A DNA stretch of 57,016 nt, taken from positions 1 through 57,016 of the forward strand of contig NZ_KZ478019.1 in the NCBI RefSeq assembly GCF_002837185.1, in the 5' to 3' direction. Source of the stretch: Pseudomonas fluorescens. GTDB lineage: Bacteria; Pseudomonadota; Gammaproteobacteria; Pseudomonadales; Pseudomonadaceae. Below the pieces are notes generated by a model that saw only the letters and a program-made list of their open reading frames with translations, had not been told where the DNA came from and searched no databases. Positions 16,976 through 24,490 of this stretch are shown in pieces (the stretch's first letter is position 1; each line of letters opens with the position of its first letter). The position numbers were made by a program, and so were the translations under genes.

Positions 16976-19900
16976 CTACCTTCCAGACGCATTTAGATAT
17001 TTAAGCCTTACGAATCTGCTCAATTTTTCCAACACCTCAGGCTCCAAAGCTGATACGTCGCCGCCGCTAAGCGAAGCAATATTTCTCTCTCCGTCTATGC
17101 TTTCGAGTATCCTGTATAGAGAATTTGGTATTCCAACAGTTTTACCCTGGTGACCGACTATCATCTTTCTTTTGAGGGAGGTCGAAGTCCGCTCCGAAAT
17201 AATTTTTGTCCCAGGTGATAAATTTAGAACATCCTCTCCTGTCAGCGTTTCAACACTATTTTTTAATTCCAATAAATAGTCACCCATGACAACACCAGAT
17301 AGATGGGTACTTAAAAGCATTTCAATTGCCTGGCAAGGAGTTTCAACTATCGGCTGCCCTCTCACGTTGAACGAGGTATTGAGTAAAATAGGGAACTCAG
17401 CAACGTTCATGAAGCTTATCAATAAGCGGTGTAAAGACGCGTTGTCGCTTTTATCTACTGTTTGTACTCTGGCGGTGCCATCCACATGCGTAATGGCTGA
17501 TAGTTGATCTCGGTAGGCGTGTCGAACATGAATGACTTCCAACATATATGGATAATCGCCCTCTTCCTCAAAATACTGGCCCACATGCTCCTTCGCAATC
17601 ATGGGCGCAAAAGGACGGAAATCTTCCCTGAATTTTACCCAGCGATTTATAAAAGCCCACGTCTTCAAATGCCTTGGATCAGCCAAAATTGAACGCGCGC
17701 CCAGTGCCCTGGGGCCAAACTCACTACCTTTTTCCAAGGAAAAAAAACCAAGCACGTCCCCGCCCGCCAACTTTCTGGCGATTTCATCCGTGTGTATAGG
17801 TCTGTATTTTATTAGATTTGAATACCTATTCAATGCCCTGCTGACATCTCCTCGGCCGTACAGGTATCCGAGATGGTCATTGTCAAATGCATCATTAATT
17901 ATCTTCCCTGTGATATGAAAGTGAGCCGATACAGCAGCACCTATTGAGACTCCCGCATCATGCTGAGCTGGAAAGAAATAAAAATCTTGAGCTGGAAATT
18001 GTTTTCTTATTTTATGGTTGGCAACAGAATTTAGTGCGATGCCGCCAGTGAATACGATTGGAGCATCGCCCTTAACATATAAGGAAAAACGACTTTGAAG
18101 TGACCACTCCAAACCCTTTTGAACCGAAGCGGCCAAGTCAGCACATTCCCTATAAGCATCAGGGTCAATTACTTTTGAATGGTTCAGTTTCCACTGATAA
18201 TCGAAGTTATATATACCCTGTTCATTTTTTGACACCAAATTGCCATGAACCTCCGGATTACCATAAGGCGCCAACCCCATTAGTTTTCCAGACGCTTGCC
18301 AGGACCCAAATATATATTGACTGACGGCAGCGTACGTTTCCCCCATACTCCTGCTACCGCTGCGTGTATTAAACGACGGTGAACACTCTCTGTGCGTAAT
18401 TTTATATCCTGTCGGGGAAAACTCGTACACGGAAAAGGTGTGAAGCATCGGGCGGATGTTATCTACGCCCAGCCCCCTGTGAAGATACGCTGCCATCGCC
18501 GGACCGTTCATAATCAGGTCATGTTCACCCACAGTCACTCCGCCAGAGCCATCGGCGACTACGACTGTCGGGTATGAAAACCTGGATCCAGATAGCGCAG
18601 CAAATGCATGGCAAAGGTGATGGCTGGTGTAAATGGCATTTGCACCGAGTGGATCGAAAGCATTCAATCCCTTGGAAACAGGCTGGCCCAAGCCCACATA
18701 TTCGGGTGTTAATGATTGTATGTTATACGCAAAATAATCTACGTCTTCCAATGTCAATCCATTAGCACTTAAACAATAGTCTATCGCATCATCACCTTGA
18801 AGAAACACCGCACCATCACGTTTAACTCTCGAGAGCCGCTCCAATTGTACCGCCGTCGCTATTTTTTCATTTATCATGACGCAAGCTGATGCATCATGAC
18901 TTGCGGAAAGCCCAACAATGACCAAATCATCTGGCGCTTTTACCAAATGGCTGGTTTCGCTTTTGAGCACAGCGGTGCCGCCACTTGCGACTATACTTAC
19001 AGTATCACACACGCCCTCAAGCGTGATTTCAATTTTAATTTCCTGGCCTTCCAAGCTGCCATCAATGAACACATTCGTAGCGTTATTTTCTGTTTTAGAA
19101 TATCCACCGTTCAACGTCGCCGATATCGCTATGTCACGAGGGGCCCAACCATGATGTGTATTAGAGTGCTGTGCAACTACCGCCAAGCGCCCATCGCGCC
19201 CCTTCCCTTTGACGAAAATCAAATCAAGCACTCTTCGTTTTGTAGTTTTTTTAGGAACCTCGATAACACTTAGCGAATCATGAAGCAAACGTTCGCTATC
19301 GATCAGATAACTTCCGTGATACTTTCTCGAGATTAAGATCAACGCCGCAAACAGCGAATTCACTGCATCATCCCGATTGTTCAGGTTCTGAAAAGCAACC
19401 GCCGCCAGGGCGGCTACATAGCCCACTGCAGCCGACGTGCCTCGAAACACTTGGGGATGGCCATTTTTGTCATTAGTCTCGAAAGGCTCATCACGTACGA
19501 GAAAGGTTGGTTTTAGCTCCCCGTTAGCCGCCTCTCCAATAATTTGATTATCGCTTGTGATCAAACCAACAGAATGAACGCCGACGACCGTCGCAGGAAA
19601 GCGCATGTGTCCCTGGGTATGCCCAGGCGAACAAATTATTAAACTCCGAAGTTTCTCATCGCGGCTATACGTTCTAATTTGCTTATGAAATTTTTCCAAT
19701 TTAGCACTTTCAGGCGCTGAGTAGGCATGTGCCTCGATGGTAACTTGGCCATACTCACTTACGAGCCGTTCTTTTATTTTGTCATAGCCTGATCGCATAC
19801 AATCGGTGTAACTCACCGACAAAACGTTCGCCACAAGGGACAGCGTTATTTTGGAGTCACGGAGTTTGACATTGGCAACTTTTACCGAGTGGTCGGCGCT

Positions 19901-20005
19901 CGTGGCCGATGCGTTTACAGGTGAAACCACGCCCGCGACACCATCATCATAGATTGCAACCAAACACTTTGCGTCATATTCAAGACATCCGCTATCTTCA
20001 CTCAT
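16976..20005 (-). CDS. Subtilisin-like / NodU-TobZ-type carbamoyltransferase fusion
   Basis: 1009 residues; AAGGGA lies 8 nt before the ATG. Residues 1-250 resemble a subtilase core: VAIYDDG (Asp20/21), HSVKVAN (His39, where HGTxVAG is expected), a VVGVHSVG strand and RGTSAAVGYVAA (Ser191, expected GTSxAxP). The oxyanion Asn motif is not seen, so activity is doubtful. Residues 250-355 form a beta-rich linker. Residues 361-915 are a carbamoyltransferase: GLSASHDASA, HHLCHAFAA (His463/His466), VFTGGIALNS, AQHDAGVSIGAA, FGPRALGARSI and LLNTSFNVRGQPIVET. The last 70 residues (LYRILESIDGER, VLEKLSRFVRLKYL) look PqqD-like and could be a leader-binding domain. Expected role: carbamoylation of a hydroxyl of the peptide. 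Confidence 0.85.
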   Translation of the reverse strand: MSEDSGCLEYDAKCLVAIYDDGVAGVVSPVNASATSADHSVKVANVKLRDSKITLSLVANVLSVSYTDCMRSGYDKIKERLVSEYGQVTIEAHAYSAPESAKLEKFHKQIRTYSRDEKLRSLIICSPGHTQGHMRFPATVVGVHSVGLITSDNQIIGEAANGELKPTFLVRDEPFETNDKNGHPQVFRGTSAAVGYVAALAAVAFQNLNNRDDAVNSLFAALILISRKYHGSYLIDSERLLHDSLSVIEVPKKTTKRRVLDLIFVKGKGRDGRLAVVAQHSNTHHGWAPRDIAISATLNGGYSKTENNATNVFIDGSLEGQEIKIEITLEGVCDTVSIVASGGTAVLKSETSHLVKAPDDLVIVGLSASHDASACVMINEKIATAVQLERLSRVKRDGAVFLQGDDAIDYCLSANGLTLEDVDYFAYNIQSLTPEYVGLGQPVSKGLNAFDPLGANAIYTSHHLCHAFAALSGSRFSYPTVVVADGSGGVTVGEHDLIMNGPAMAAYLHRGLGVDNIRPMLHTFSVYEFSPTGYKITHRECSPSFNTRSGSRSMGETYAAVSQYIFGSWQASGKLMGLAPYGNPEVHGNLVSKNEQGIYNFDYQWKLNHSKVIDPDAYRECADLAASVQKGLEWSLQSRFSLYVKGDAPIVFTGGIALNSVANHKIRKQFPAQDFYFFPAQHDAGVSIGAAVSAHFHITGKIINDAFDNDHLGYLYGRGDVSRALNRYSNLIKYRPIHTDEIARKLAGGDVLGFFSLEKGSEFGPRALGARSILADPRHLKTWAFINRWVKFREDFRPFAPMIAKEHVGQYFEEEGDYPYMLEVIHVRHAYRDQLSAITHVDGTARVQTVDKSDNASLHRLLISFMNVAEFPILLNTSFNVRGQPIVETPCQAIEMLLSTHLSGVVMGDYLLELKNSVETLTGEDVLNLSPGTKIISERTSTSLKRKMIVGHQGKTVGIPNSLYRILESIDGERNIASLSGGDVSALEPEVLEKLSRFVRLKYLNASGR

Positions 20006-20041
20006 CGTTGATATCCCTTCAAATGTATAACTGCACGTCAG

Positions 20042-20878
20042 TTAAATACCCTTAACAAACCCCACTTTTTCACATATCGCGTTAAGTGCTCCGATTTCCA
20101 CGGACAGCAACTCCAGGGGCAGGCCAATACCGATCTCATAAGTAATCGCTTTTAAATTGCAGCACAAGGGAATGGCGAACTCCATAAGCTCCAGGACAGC
20201 CGGAACAATATGTTCACTGTGTGTATCTCTGTATCTCCATTTATGTTCCGGATGTACAGAACCACCAGCCACGTGGAATTCCTTGACGGCATTCAACGGA
20301 AAACTCATCAATGCTTCTTTCAATGAAATATCATAATAAATCGCATAAGAAAACACGTGACTGATATCCAAGACTATATTGCACTCGCATGCGTCTACTA
20401 TTTTTTTAAAAAAGACGCCCAAGCCAATGTCACCGACTACAAAACTGCAGGATGGGACTTCTGGCAGAAACTCAAGCGCTGATTCTGCTTGTAGAACCTT
20501 AATTTCCTGGATGGTACGTTCTAGTGTGGCAGCGCATAAAACCGGTGGTGCGAAATAAGGTATGCTGTAAGGGCCAATGTTCCATATACCCAAGTCTTCC
20601 AGGCACCACTTGGCCTCGAGAATGCTTGAAATTTTTGATTGAACGGCCAATTGCCGTCGGTTCACGCCCTCTATTCCTCCAGGCGCCACGCCGGTAAAAT
20701 GATGTATCAAGGGAGTACCGTTTGACATCTTTTTAAATCGTTTGGCTTCTTCTGAATTAGTGATGGCTACGATCGAGTAATGGGACAACGAACTTTCGCA
20801 GGCTGAAATCAAGTTCTCAAAAGAAACGCCGTAGCTTCCCAAGTGCTGAAAATCCAAGCCTAGGCCGACATTGCTCAT
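20042..20878 (-). CDS. MNIO-family (DUF692-like) multinuclear iron oxidase
   Basis: 278 residues of TIM-barrel type. Candidate metal ligands fit the MNIO pattern: His59/His60 (LIHHFTG), Glu137 (ALEFLPE), Asp171 and His174 (VLDISH), His202 (EFHVAGGS), Asp218 and His220 (RDTHSEH). The usual second His motif (SxHL) is not evident near residue 103. MNIOs such as MbnB, TglH and ApyH use two or three irons and oxygen to modify Cys, Asp or Asn residues of precursor peptides. The gene overlaps the upstream 194-residue gene by 4 bp (ATGA), the usual layout of an MNIO with its partner protein. Confidence 0.85.
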   Translation of the reverse strand: MSNVGLGLDFQHLGSYGVSFENLISACESSLSHYSIVAITNSEEAKRFKKMSNGTPLIHHFTGVAPGGIEGVNRRQLAVQSKISSILEAKWCLEDLGIWNIGPYSIPYFAPPVLCAATLERTIQEIKVLQAESALEFLPEVPSCSFVVGDIGLGVFFKKIVDACECNIVLDISHVFSYAIYYDISLKEALMSFPLNAVKEFHVAGGSVHPEHKWRYRDTHSEHIVPAVLELMEFAIPLCCNLKAITYEIGIGLPLELLSVEIGALNAICEKVGFVKGI

Positions 20879-21459
20879 TTAAGCCCCCCCATCATTTTTA
20901 TCCGTATAGAGTTCGCATCCTTGGTGAGCTCAAAAAACCCGCCATCAGGCGTGGGTGAAAAGTCATCTATGCTGGTTGCGGTTTGCAACTGTTTTATATT
21001 TTTTATGTAATGTGCGGCCAACACCTCGACGGTGTTTTGCATCTTTTGTTGATGGCCAACCCAAGGAGACGTCGTAACATTTCCAATCGACATGCCGGAG
21101 ACGGTGCCTTCTATCTCGGCCAGCATTCTCAATCTGGGCTCGTGGCTATGATTGTTGCAGTAGAACAAACAAAAATCCTCAAGCAACGTCCGGCCCTGGT
21201 GTTTCCAGAAGTCATCAGAACCGCAATAGGATTCCACCGCTTCTAATAACGAAACTTTATCTATGAAGCGATTCAGAAATTTCATATCTGCATGAAGTGT
21301 CGTTCGCAAATTTCTGATTCTGGCTTTATATTCGACTTCCAACCTTGCGTGATCAAGGTGAGCGAGAAGATAATTCGCCTCTTCTGAGGCATCCAGAACC
21401 GCTGTATTTCCGGAATACAGAAGCCTGACATATTGCGCCTGCAGTCTTTTTGTATCCAC
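20875..21459 (-). CDS. Probable MNIO partner protein, unknown family
   Basis: 194 residues, starting with GTG at 21459; its ribosome site GGAGG is formed by the last codons of the sulfur-carrier gene, so translation is coupled. No motif is recognised. The protein looks helical, with a Cys/His-containing stretch (DFCLFYCNNHSHEPRL, residues 100-115) and a mixed C-terminal part. Position and size match the partner proteins (MbnC, TglI type) that bind the precursor and present it to the MNIO; that role is inferred from context only. Confidence 0.7.
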   Translation of the reverse strand: MDTKRLQAQYVRLLYSGNTAVLDASEEANYLLAHLDHARLEVEYKARIRNLRTTLHADMKFLNRFIDKVSLLEAVESYCGSDDFWKHQGRTLLEDFCLFYCNNHSHEPRLRMLAEIEGTVSGMSIGNVTTSPWVGHQQKMQNTVEVLAAHYIKNIKQLQTATSIDDFSPTPDGGFFELTKDANSIRIKMMGGLK

Positions 21460-21460
21460 T

Positions 21461-21727
21461 TTAGCCTCCTGCGATGGCTATGGTTATCTCAACGACGTCT
21501 CCGTCGTTCAGTTGCTCAGCGCACTCAAAATATAATTTATTATTTATAAACACACTTGCAAATGGCTTCAGCGTGGTTTTTCCAGCTCTTTCCATATACA
21601 GATTTTCGTAAGTGTCGCGATCAATTCTTTTTAGTTGCGCGGGTATATCCTGATAGTGTTCTGCGTTCATTTCCAGTTCAGGTTCAGATGAGACAGTATC
21701 AGGCAACCTCAGTGTGATATGGACCAT
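21461..21727 (-). CDS. ThiS/MoaD-like sulfur carrier protein
   Basis: 88 residues with a beta-grasp pattern and the diagnostic C-terminus IAIAGG. FASVFINNKLYF and LNDGDVVEIT match the MoaD/ThiS strands before the GG tail. Such carriers are adenylated at the terminal Gly by an E1 enzyme and converted to a thiocarboxylate that donates sulfur. AGGAGG lies 5 nt upstream of the ATG. Its cognate E1 (rhodanese fusion) is two genes upstream. A carrier inside a YcaO-TfuA operon strongly suggests that it supplies the thioamide sulfur. Confidence 0.85.
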   Translation of the reverse strand: MVHITLRLPDTVSSEPELEMNAEHYQDIPAQLKRIDRDTYENLYMERAGKTTLKPFASVFINNKLYFECAEQLNDGDVVEITIAIAGG

Positions 21728-21741
21728 TCACCCTCCTATAA

Positions 21742-22371
21742 CTAAATGTAATATTCAAAATGCTGGGTTAAGCGGCCGTCAATTTTTGATGAGCCAAATA
21801 GGCCTGTAGACGCATGAAAACACCTGGACATCAATATGATCGCCCTGTTGAATTGCATAGGGAGTTCTCCGATCTGCTGCCAGTTGTCCCAATCACGCAT
21901 GTAGGATTTCAGATAAGCCGTGAACGCTTCATCGCCGGGTACGGCATTTGACCTGATCGATATCATCTGAACCCACTTGGTCGTCATCGCCAACTCCCCG
22001 CTGCCTTTACACTTATACAGCCCTATTCCGCCGGACAAGTCTTGATTACGAGAAAGGTAGATAACCGCCGAGTATCTTTGTTGGTCTTGATGGACCCCGT
22101 CAGGTCGGGTTTCATTATCTGCACTGTTCGCAAGCCGGAATTTTCCTTGTAGAAAATTTTTACCGGGGATTGGCTTTTCTTCGTTTTTACTCTGCACACA
22201 TGAGAAGACCCGCTGTTTGACTGGCGCCCAATCAACGGTATCACTATAAGCCTCGCCACCAGGATAATTAGCACCCAGCTTAGGGGAATAATCCAACGAA
22301 AGTGCTAGATTCCTGATAGTTAAGGGGTCAGGATAGAAATTATCGAGTATTTCTACAAAAGTGTTTGACAT
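21742..22371 (-). CDS. DUF6445-like Fe(II)/2-oxoglutarate-type oxygenase
   Basis: 209 residues. The 2OG-Fe(II) facial triad can be placed at His94-x-Asp96 (GVHQDQ) and His186 (SRCFHAST), with Arg200 (DGRLTQHFEYY) for 2-oxoglutarate; SAVIYLS and GGIGLYK form the core strands. It resembles the DUF6445 family, whose members occur in natural-product loci. It is likely to hydroxylate the precursor or an intermediate, perhaps creating the hydroxyl that is then carbamoylated. The start overlaps the upstream E1 gene by 19 bp; GAGG lies 7 nt upstream. Confidence 0.78.
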   Translation of the reverse strand: MSNTFVEILDNFYPDPLTIRNLALSLDYSPKLGANYPGGEAYSDTVDWAPVKQRVFSCVQSKNEEKPIPGKNFLQGKFRLANSADNETRPDGVHQDQQRYSAVIYLSRNQDLSGGIGLYKCKGSGELAMTTKWVQMISIRSNAVPGDEAFTAYLKSYMRDWDNWQQIGELPMQFNRAIILMSRCFHASTGLFGSSKIDGRLTQHFEYYI

Positions 22372-23498
22372 TGCGGTGCCTCACTCTTCTTACTCAACTG
22401 ACAAGGACAGTCTGGACGGGCTGCGATTTCCACCGACGTTAAAGACATGCTCGTACCGCTATATCTCAACAAGGCGTGATGTCGGCCGGCGCCTGGCGAC
22501 AGAATTAACTTAATTGCCTCGGCTGCCTGGAGTACGCCTATAACGCCCGGAGTTACACCTAATACGCCGGCGTCAGTACAGCTCGGAGATAGGGCTTTGG
22601 GAGGAGGTTCAGGATAAACACAGCGGTAACACGGCCCACCTGGCAAATTAAAGACTCCAACCGTGCCTTGAAAGCGATGCACCGCGCCATGCACTATAGG
22701 GATATTTACTTTAACTGCGGCATCACTTAATGCATACCGAACTGCAAAATTGTCAGTGCAGTCTATAATTAGATCATAAGAAGCAATTATGTCGGCGGCG
22801 TTATTTTCGGTGACGGCGTCTATATAGAGATTAGTCTTAACATGAGTATTCAGATTTTTGATTTTTCGTTCTGCCGCAATGGCCTTACGTGTGCCGACAT
22901 CATATTGATCGTATAATATCTGTCGGTGAAGATTGCTCTGATCGACAATGTCGTGGTCTGCAATGCCTACCGTCCCAACCCCTGCAGCGACTAAGTAATA
23001 TAAGCAAGGCGACCCAAGCCCCCCCGCTCCGACGACTAATACCTTTGCAGCCGCCAGATTTTCCTGACCTCGAATTCCGACTTCGGGCAGCATCATTTGC
23101 CGAGCGTATCGGGTGAAATCGCATTTATTTAAACTCGAAGGCTGTTCAATCGGTAGCCCAAGGGCCTTCCAGTTATTTATACCGCCGCGCAGCGAAGATA
23201 CATCTTTATAGCCCAAACTCATCAGCGCGTTAACAGCATATACTGAGCGCTTCCCTGACTCGCAGTATAAAACTATAATATCTTCCACATCGCGCACATG
23301 ATCTTCCAGCCAGGATTCCAGGGCTCCACGCTTAACGTGTTTAGCGCCCGGTATCATGCCATGAATAACTTCTTCGTCCTCACGTATATCAATGACATTG
23401 CTATCAGGCGCCAGCAGGGCCAACACAGTAGATGCATCAACTTCCTTGACTCGACGTTCTAGCCTTTTCTTTATTTCCTGCGCACGCATAACGTCCAT
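22353..23498 (-). CDS. Rhodanese-E1 (MoeB/ThiF-like) sulfur-activating fusion
   Basis: 381 residues from the ATG at 23498 (GAGG 7 nt upstream; a GTG at 23510 is too close to no clear site). Residues about 20-115 are a rhodanese domain with active-site Cys in LYCESGKRSV. Residues about 125-370 are an E1-like domain: VVGAGGLGSPC (ATP binding), DNFAVRYALSDA, CYRC and CPC for zinc, and SCTDAGVLGVTPG with the catalytic-type Cys. In MoeB/MOCS3-type proteins the E1 half adenylates the GG terminus of a carrier and the rhodanese half passes persulfide sulfur to it. The domain order (rhodanese first) is the reverse of MOCS3. Confidence 0.9.
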   Translation of the reverse strand: MDVMRAQEIKKRLERRVKEVDASTVLALLAPDSNVIDIREDEEVIHGMIPGAKHVKRGALESWLEDHVRDVEDIIVLYCESGKRSVYAVNALMSLGYKDVSSLRGGINNWKALGLPIEQPSSLNKCDFTRYARQMMLPEVGIRGQENLAAAKVLVVGAGGLGSPCLYYLVAAGVGTVGIADHDIVDQSNLHRQILYDQYDVGTRKAIAAERKIKNLNTHVKTNLYIDAVTENNAADIIASYDLIIDCTDNFAVRYALSDAAVKVNIPIVHGAVHRFQGTVGVFNLPGGPCYRCVYPEPPPKALSPSCTDAGVLGVTPGVIGVLQAAEAIKLILSPGAGRHHALLRYSGTSMSLTSVEIAARPDCPCQLSKKSEAPQCQTLL

Positions 23499-23517
23499 GT
23501 AAGACCTCACGTGAAAT

Positions 23518-24057
23518 CTAGTCTGAAATATAGCTTGTCAATATATGATCTTTCCAAGTGCCATTTAGCTTAAGGTACTTTCTCGCATAGCCCTCTCGCT
23601 CAAAACCCAATGACTTGAGTAATCTACCGCTTCGTTGGTTAGACGGCTCATAATTTGCCATGATCCGATTCAACCCGAACGTTGATAGTGTCTGACTGAT
23701 GGTGTGTAACAATGCCTCTCGCATCAGTCCTTTGCCCTGATAGTCTCTATCGATGCTATAACCCAGATAGCAGGCCTGAAAGGGCCCCTTAATGATCTGA
23801 TCGTAATGGATACTGCCAATGACAGCGTCGCCATCCAACATCATAAAGCGCAACTCTCTGTCAGCGTCCAATGACAACTTATAATTCAGCATTTGTTTTT
23901 GCCAGAACGCTTCAGTATAAAACTCGCCGCCACGCAGCGGCATGGAGGGTGCAAGATGAACTTTGTTGCGAGTGTAATACTCGACTATTGATGCCGGGCG
24001 TACTTCTAATTGATCGACGAGTGTAAGCTTCTCAAAAATTTCATGTGTGCTTTTCAT
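23518..24057 (-). CDS. RimJ/RimL-like GNAT acetyltransferase
   Basis: 179 residues. GNAT motif A is IDRDYQGKGLMREALLHTI, followed by LNRIMANYEPSNQRSGRLLKSLGFEREGYARKYL, the pattern of RimJ/RimL N-terminal acetyltransferases. AAGGA lies 6 nt before the ATG. It is the first biosynthetic gene after the precursor and its stem-loop. It probably acetylates the N-terminus or a lysine of the peptide product, or else detoxifies the product for self-resistance. Confidence 0.85.
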   Translation of the reverse strand: MKSTHEIFEKLTLVDQLEVRPASIVEYYTRNKVHLAPSMPLRGGEFYTEAFWQKQMLNYKLSLDADRELRFMMLDGDAVIGSIHYDQIIKGPFQACYLGYSIDRDYQGKGLMREALLHTISQTLSTFGLNRIMANYEPSNQRSGRLLKSLGFEREGYARKYLKLNGTWKDHILTSYISD

Positions 24058-24071
24058 ACTTCATCCTTGTA

Positions 24072-24099
24072 CCCAAAGCTAGGGCGCCCTAGCTTTGGG
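24072..24099 (-). promoter_or_regulatory. Perfect stem-loop between precursor and enzyme genes
   Basis: A 28-nt perfect palindrome, CCCAAAGCTAGGGC followed by its reverse complement. In RNA it would form at least a 12-bp stem with a GCGC loop. It lies 17 nt after the precursor stop and 14 nt before the GNAT start. No U-run follows, so it is more likely an RNA-stability/processing element or a partial terminator that lets precursor mRNA exceed enzyme mRNA, as is common in RiPP operons. Confidence 0.7.
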
Positions 24100-24116
24100 A
24101 TTAAGCAAAAGCTATA

Positions 24117-24248
24117 TTACTCTTGCCATTCTTTGTTTGACGTTGGAGCTGAGATAGCGAACACCAGTTCATCGTCAACTTCTGCGTGAAGATCTACTTC
24201 GACCAACTGTTCATCCAGTTCAAGTTGAGTTGCTTGTTGACTGTCCAT
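24117..24248 (-). CDS. Candidate RiPP precursor peptide (43 residues)
   Basis: A 43-residue open frame with an excellent ribosome site (AAGGAG, 6 nt before ATG), directly after a promoter and first in the operon. The first 29 residues are strongly acidic and glutamine-rich (LELDEQLVEVDLHAEVDDEL), typical of a leader; the C-terminal stretch VFAISAPTSNKEWQE holds Ser, Thr, Asn, Lys and Trp and is the probable core. It has no cysteine. It therefore cannot give thiazolines or a methanobactin-type product, but could carry a thioamide, oxidised Asn/Asp, a carbamate on Ser/Thr and an acetyl group. The frame is too short for usual gene finders. Confidence 0.8.
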   Translation of the reverse strand: MDSQQATQLELDEQLVEVDLHAEVDDELVFAISAPTSNKEWQE

Positions 24249-24290
24249 AGTTAACTCCTTGAGTGTGTATGTGCCGAAATGGCATGGAAA

Positions 24291-24319
24291 GTAATAGACC
24301 CTACCGCTATGAGTGTCAA
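24291..24319 (-). promoter_or_regulatory. Sigma70-like promoter of the RiPP operon
   Basis: On the minus strand a perfect -35 box TTGACA (24314-24319) is followed after exactly 17 bp by TATTAC (24291-24296; four of six match TATAAT). Transcription should start near 24284, giving a 5' leader of about 35 nt ending in the AAGGAG site of the precursor gene. Confidence 0.7.
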
Positions 24320-24490
24320 ATGCTGTTGATCAAGGGCACGTCTTGTCTTCCGGTACGAGTTTTGTTGTTTCAGACGATGGGAGAGAGCACACTTTTCGAG
24401 ATGGCAAATTGCTTTCTTCACCGACAACTCTTAGAAAAAACTGCATAAGCTCAAGGAGTTGCAAGGACTGTAATTTAAGCGCTTTTTGTT

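Noticed and set aside
16976..20005. Splitting the 1009-residue protein into separate protease and carbamoyltransferase genes
   Set aside because: The frame is continuous with no stop and no ribosome site near the domain border around residue 355.
24330..24446. Minus-strand 38-codon frame with two Cys as a second precursor
   Set aside because: No ribosome site before its ATG, lies upstream of the promoter and is partly non-transcribed by it; Cys content alone is not enough.
24263..24448. Plus-strand 61-codon frame antisense to the RiPP promoter
   Set aside because: No ribosome site and random-looking content; it covers the promoter of the opposite strand.
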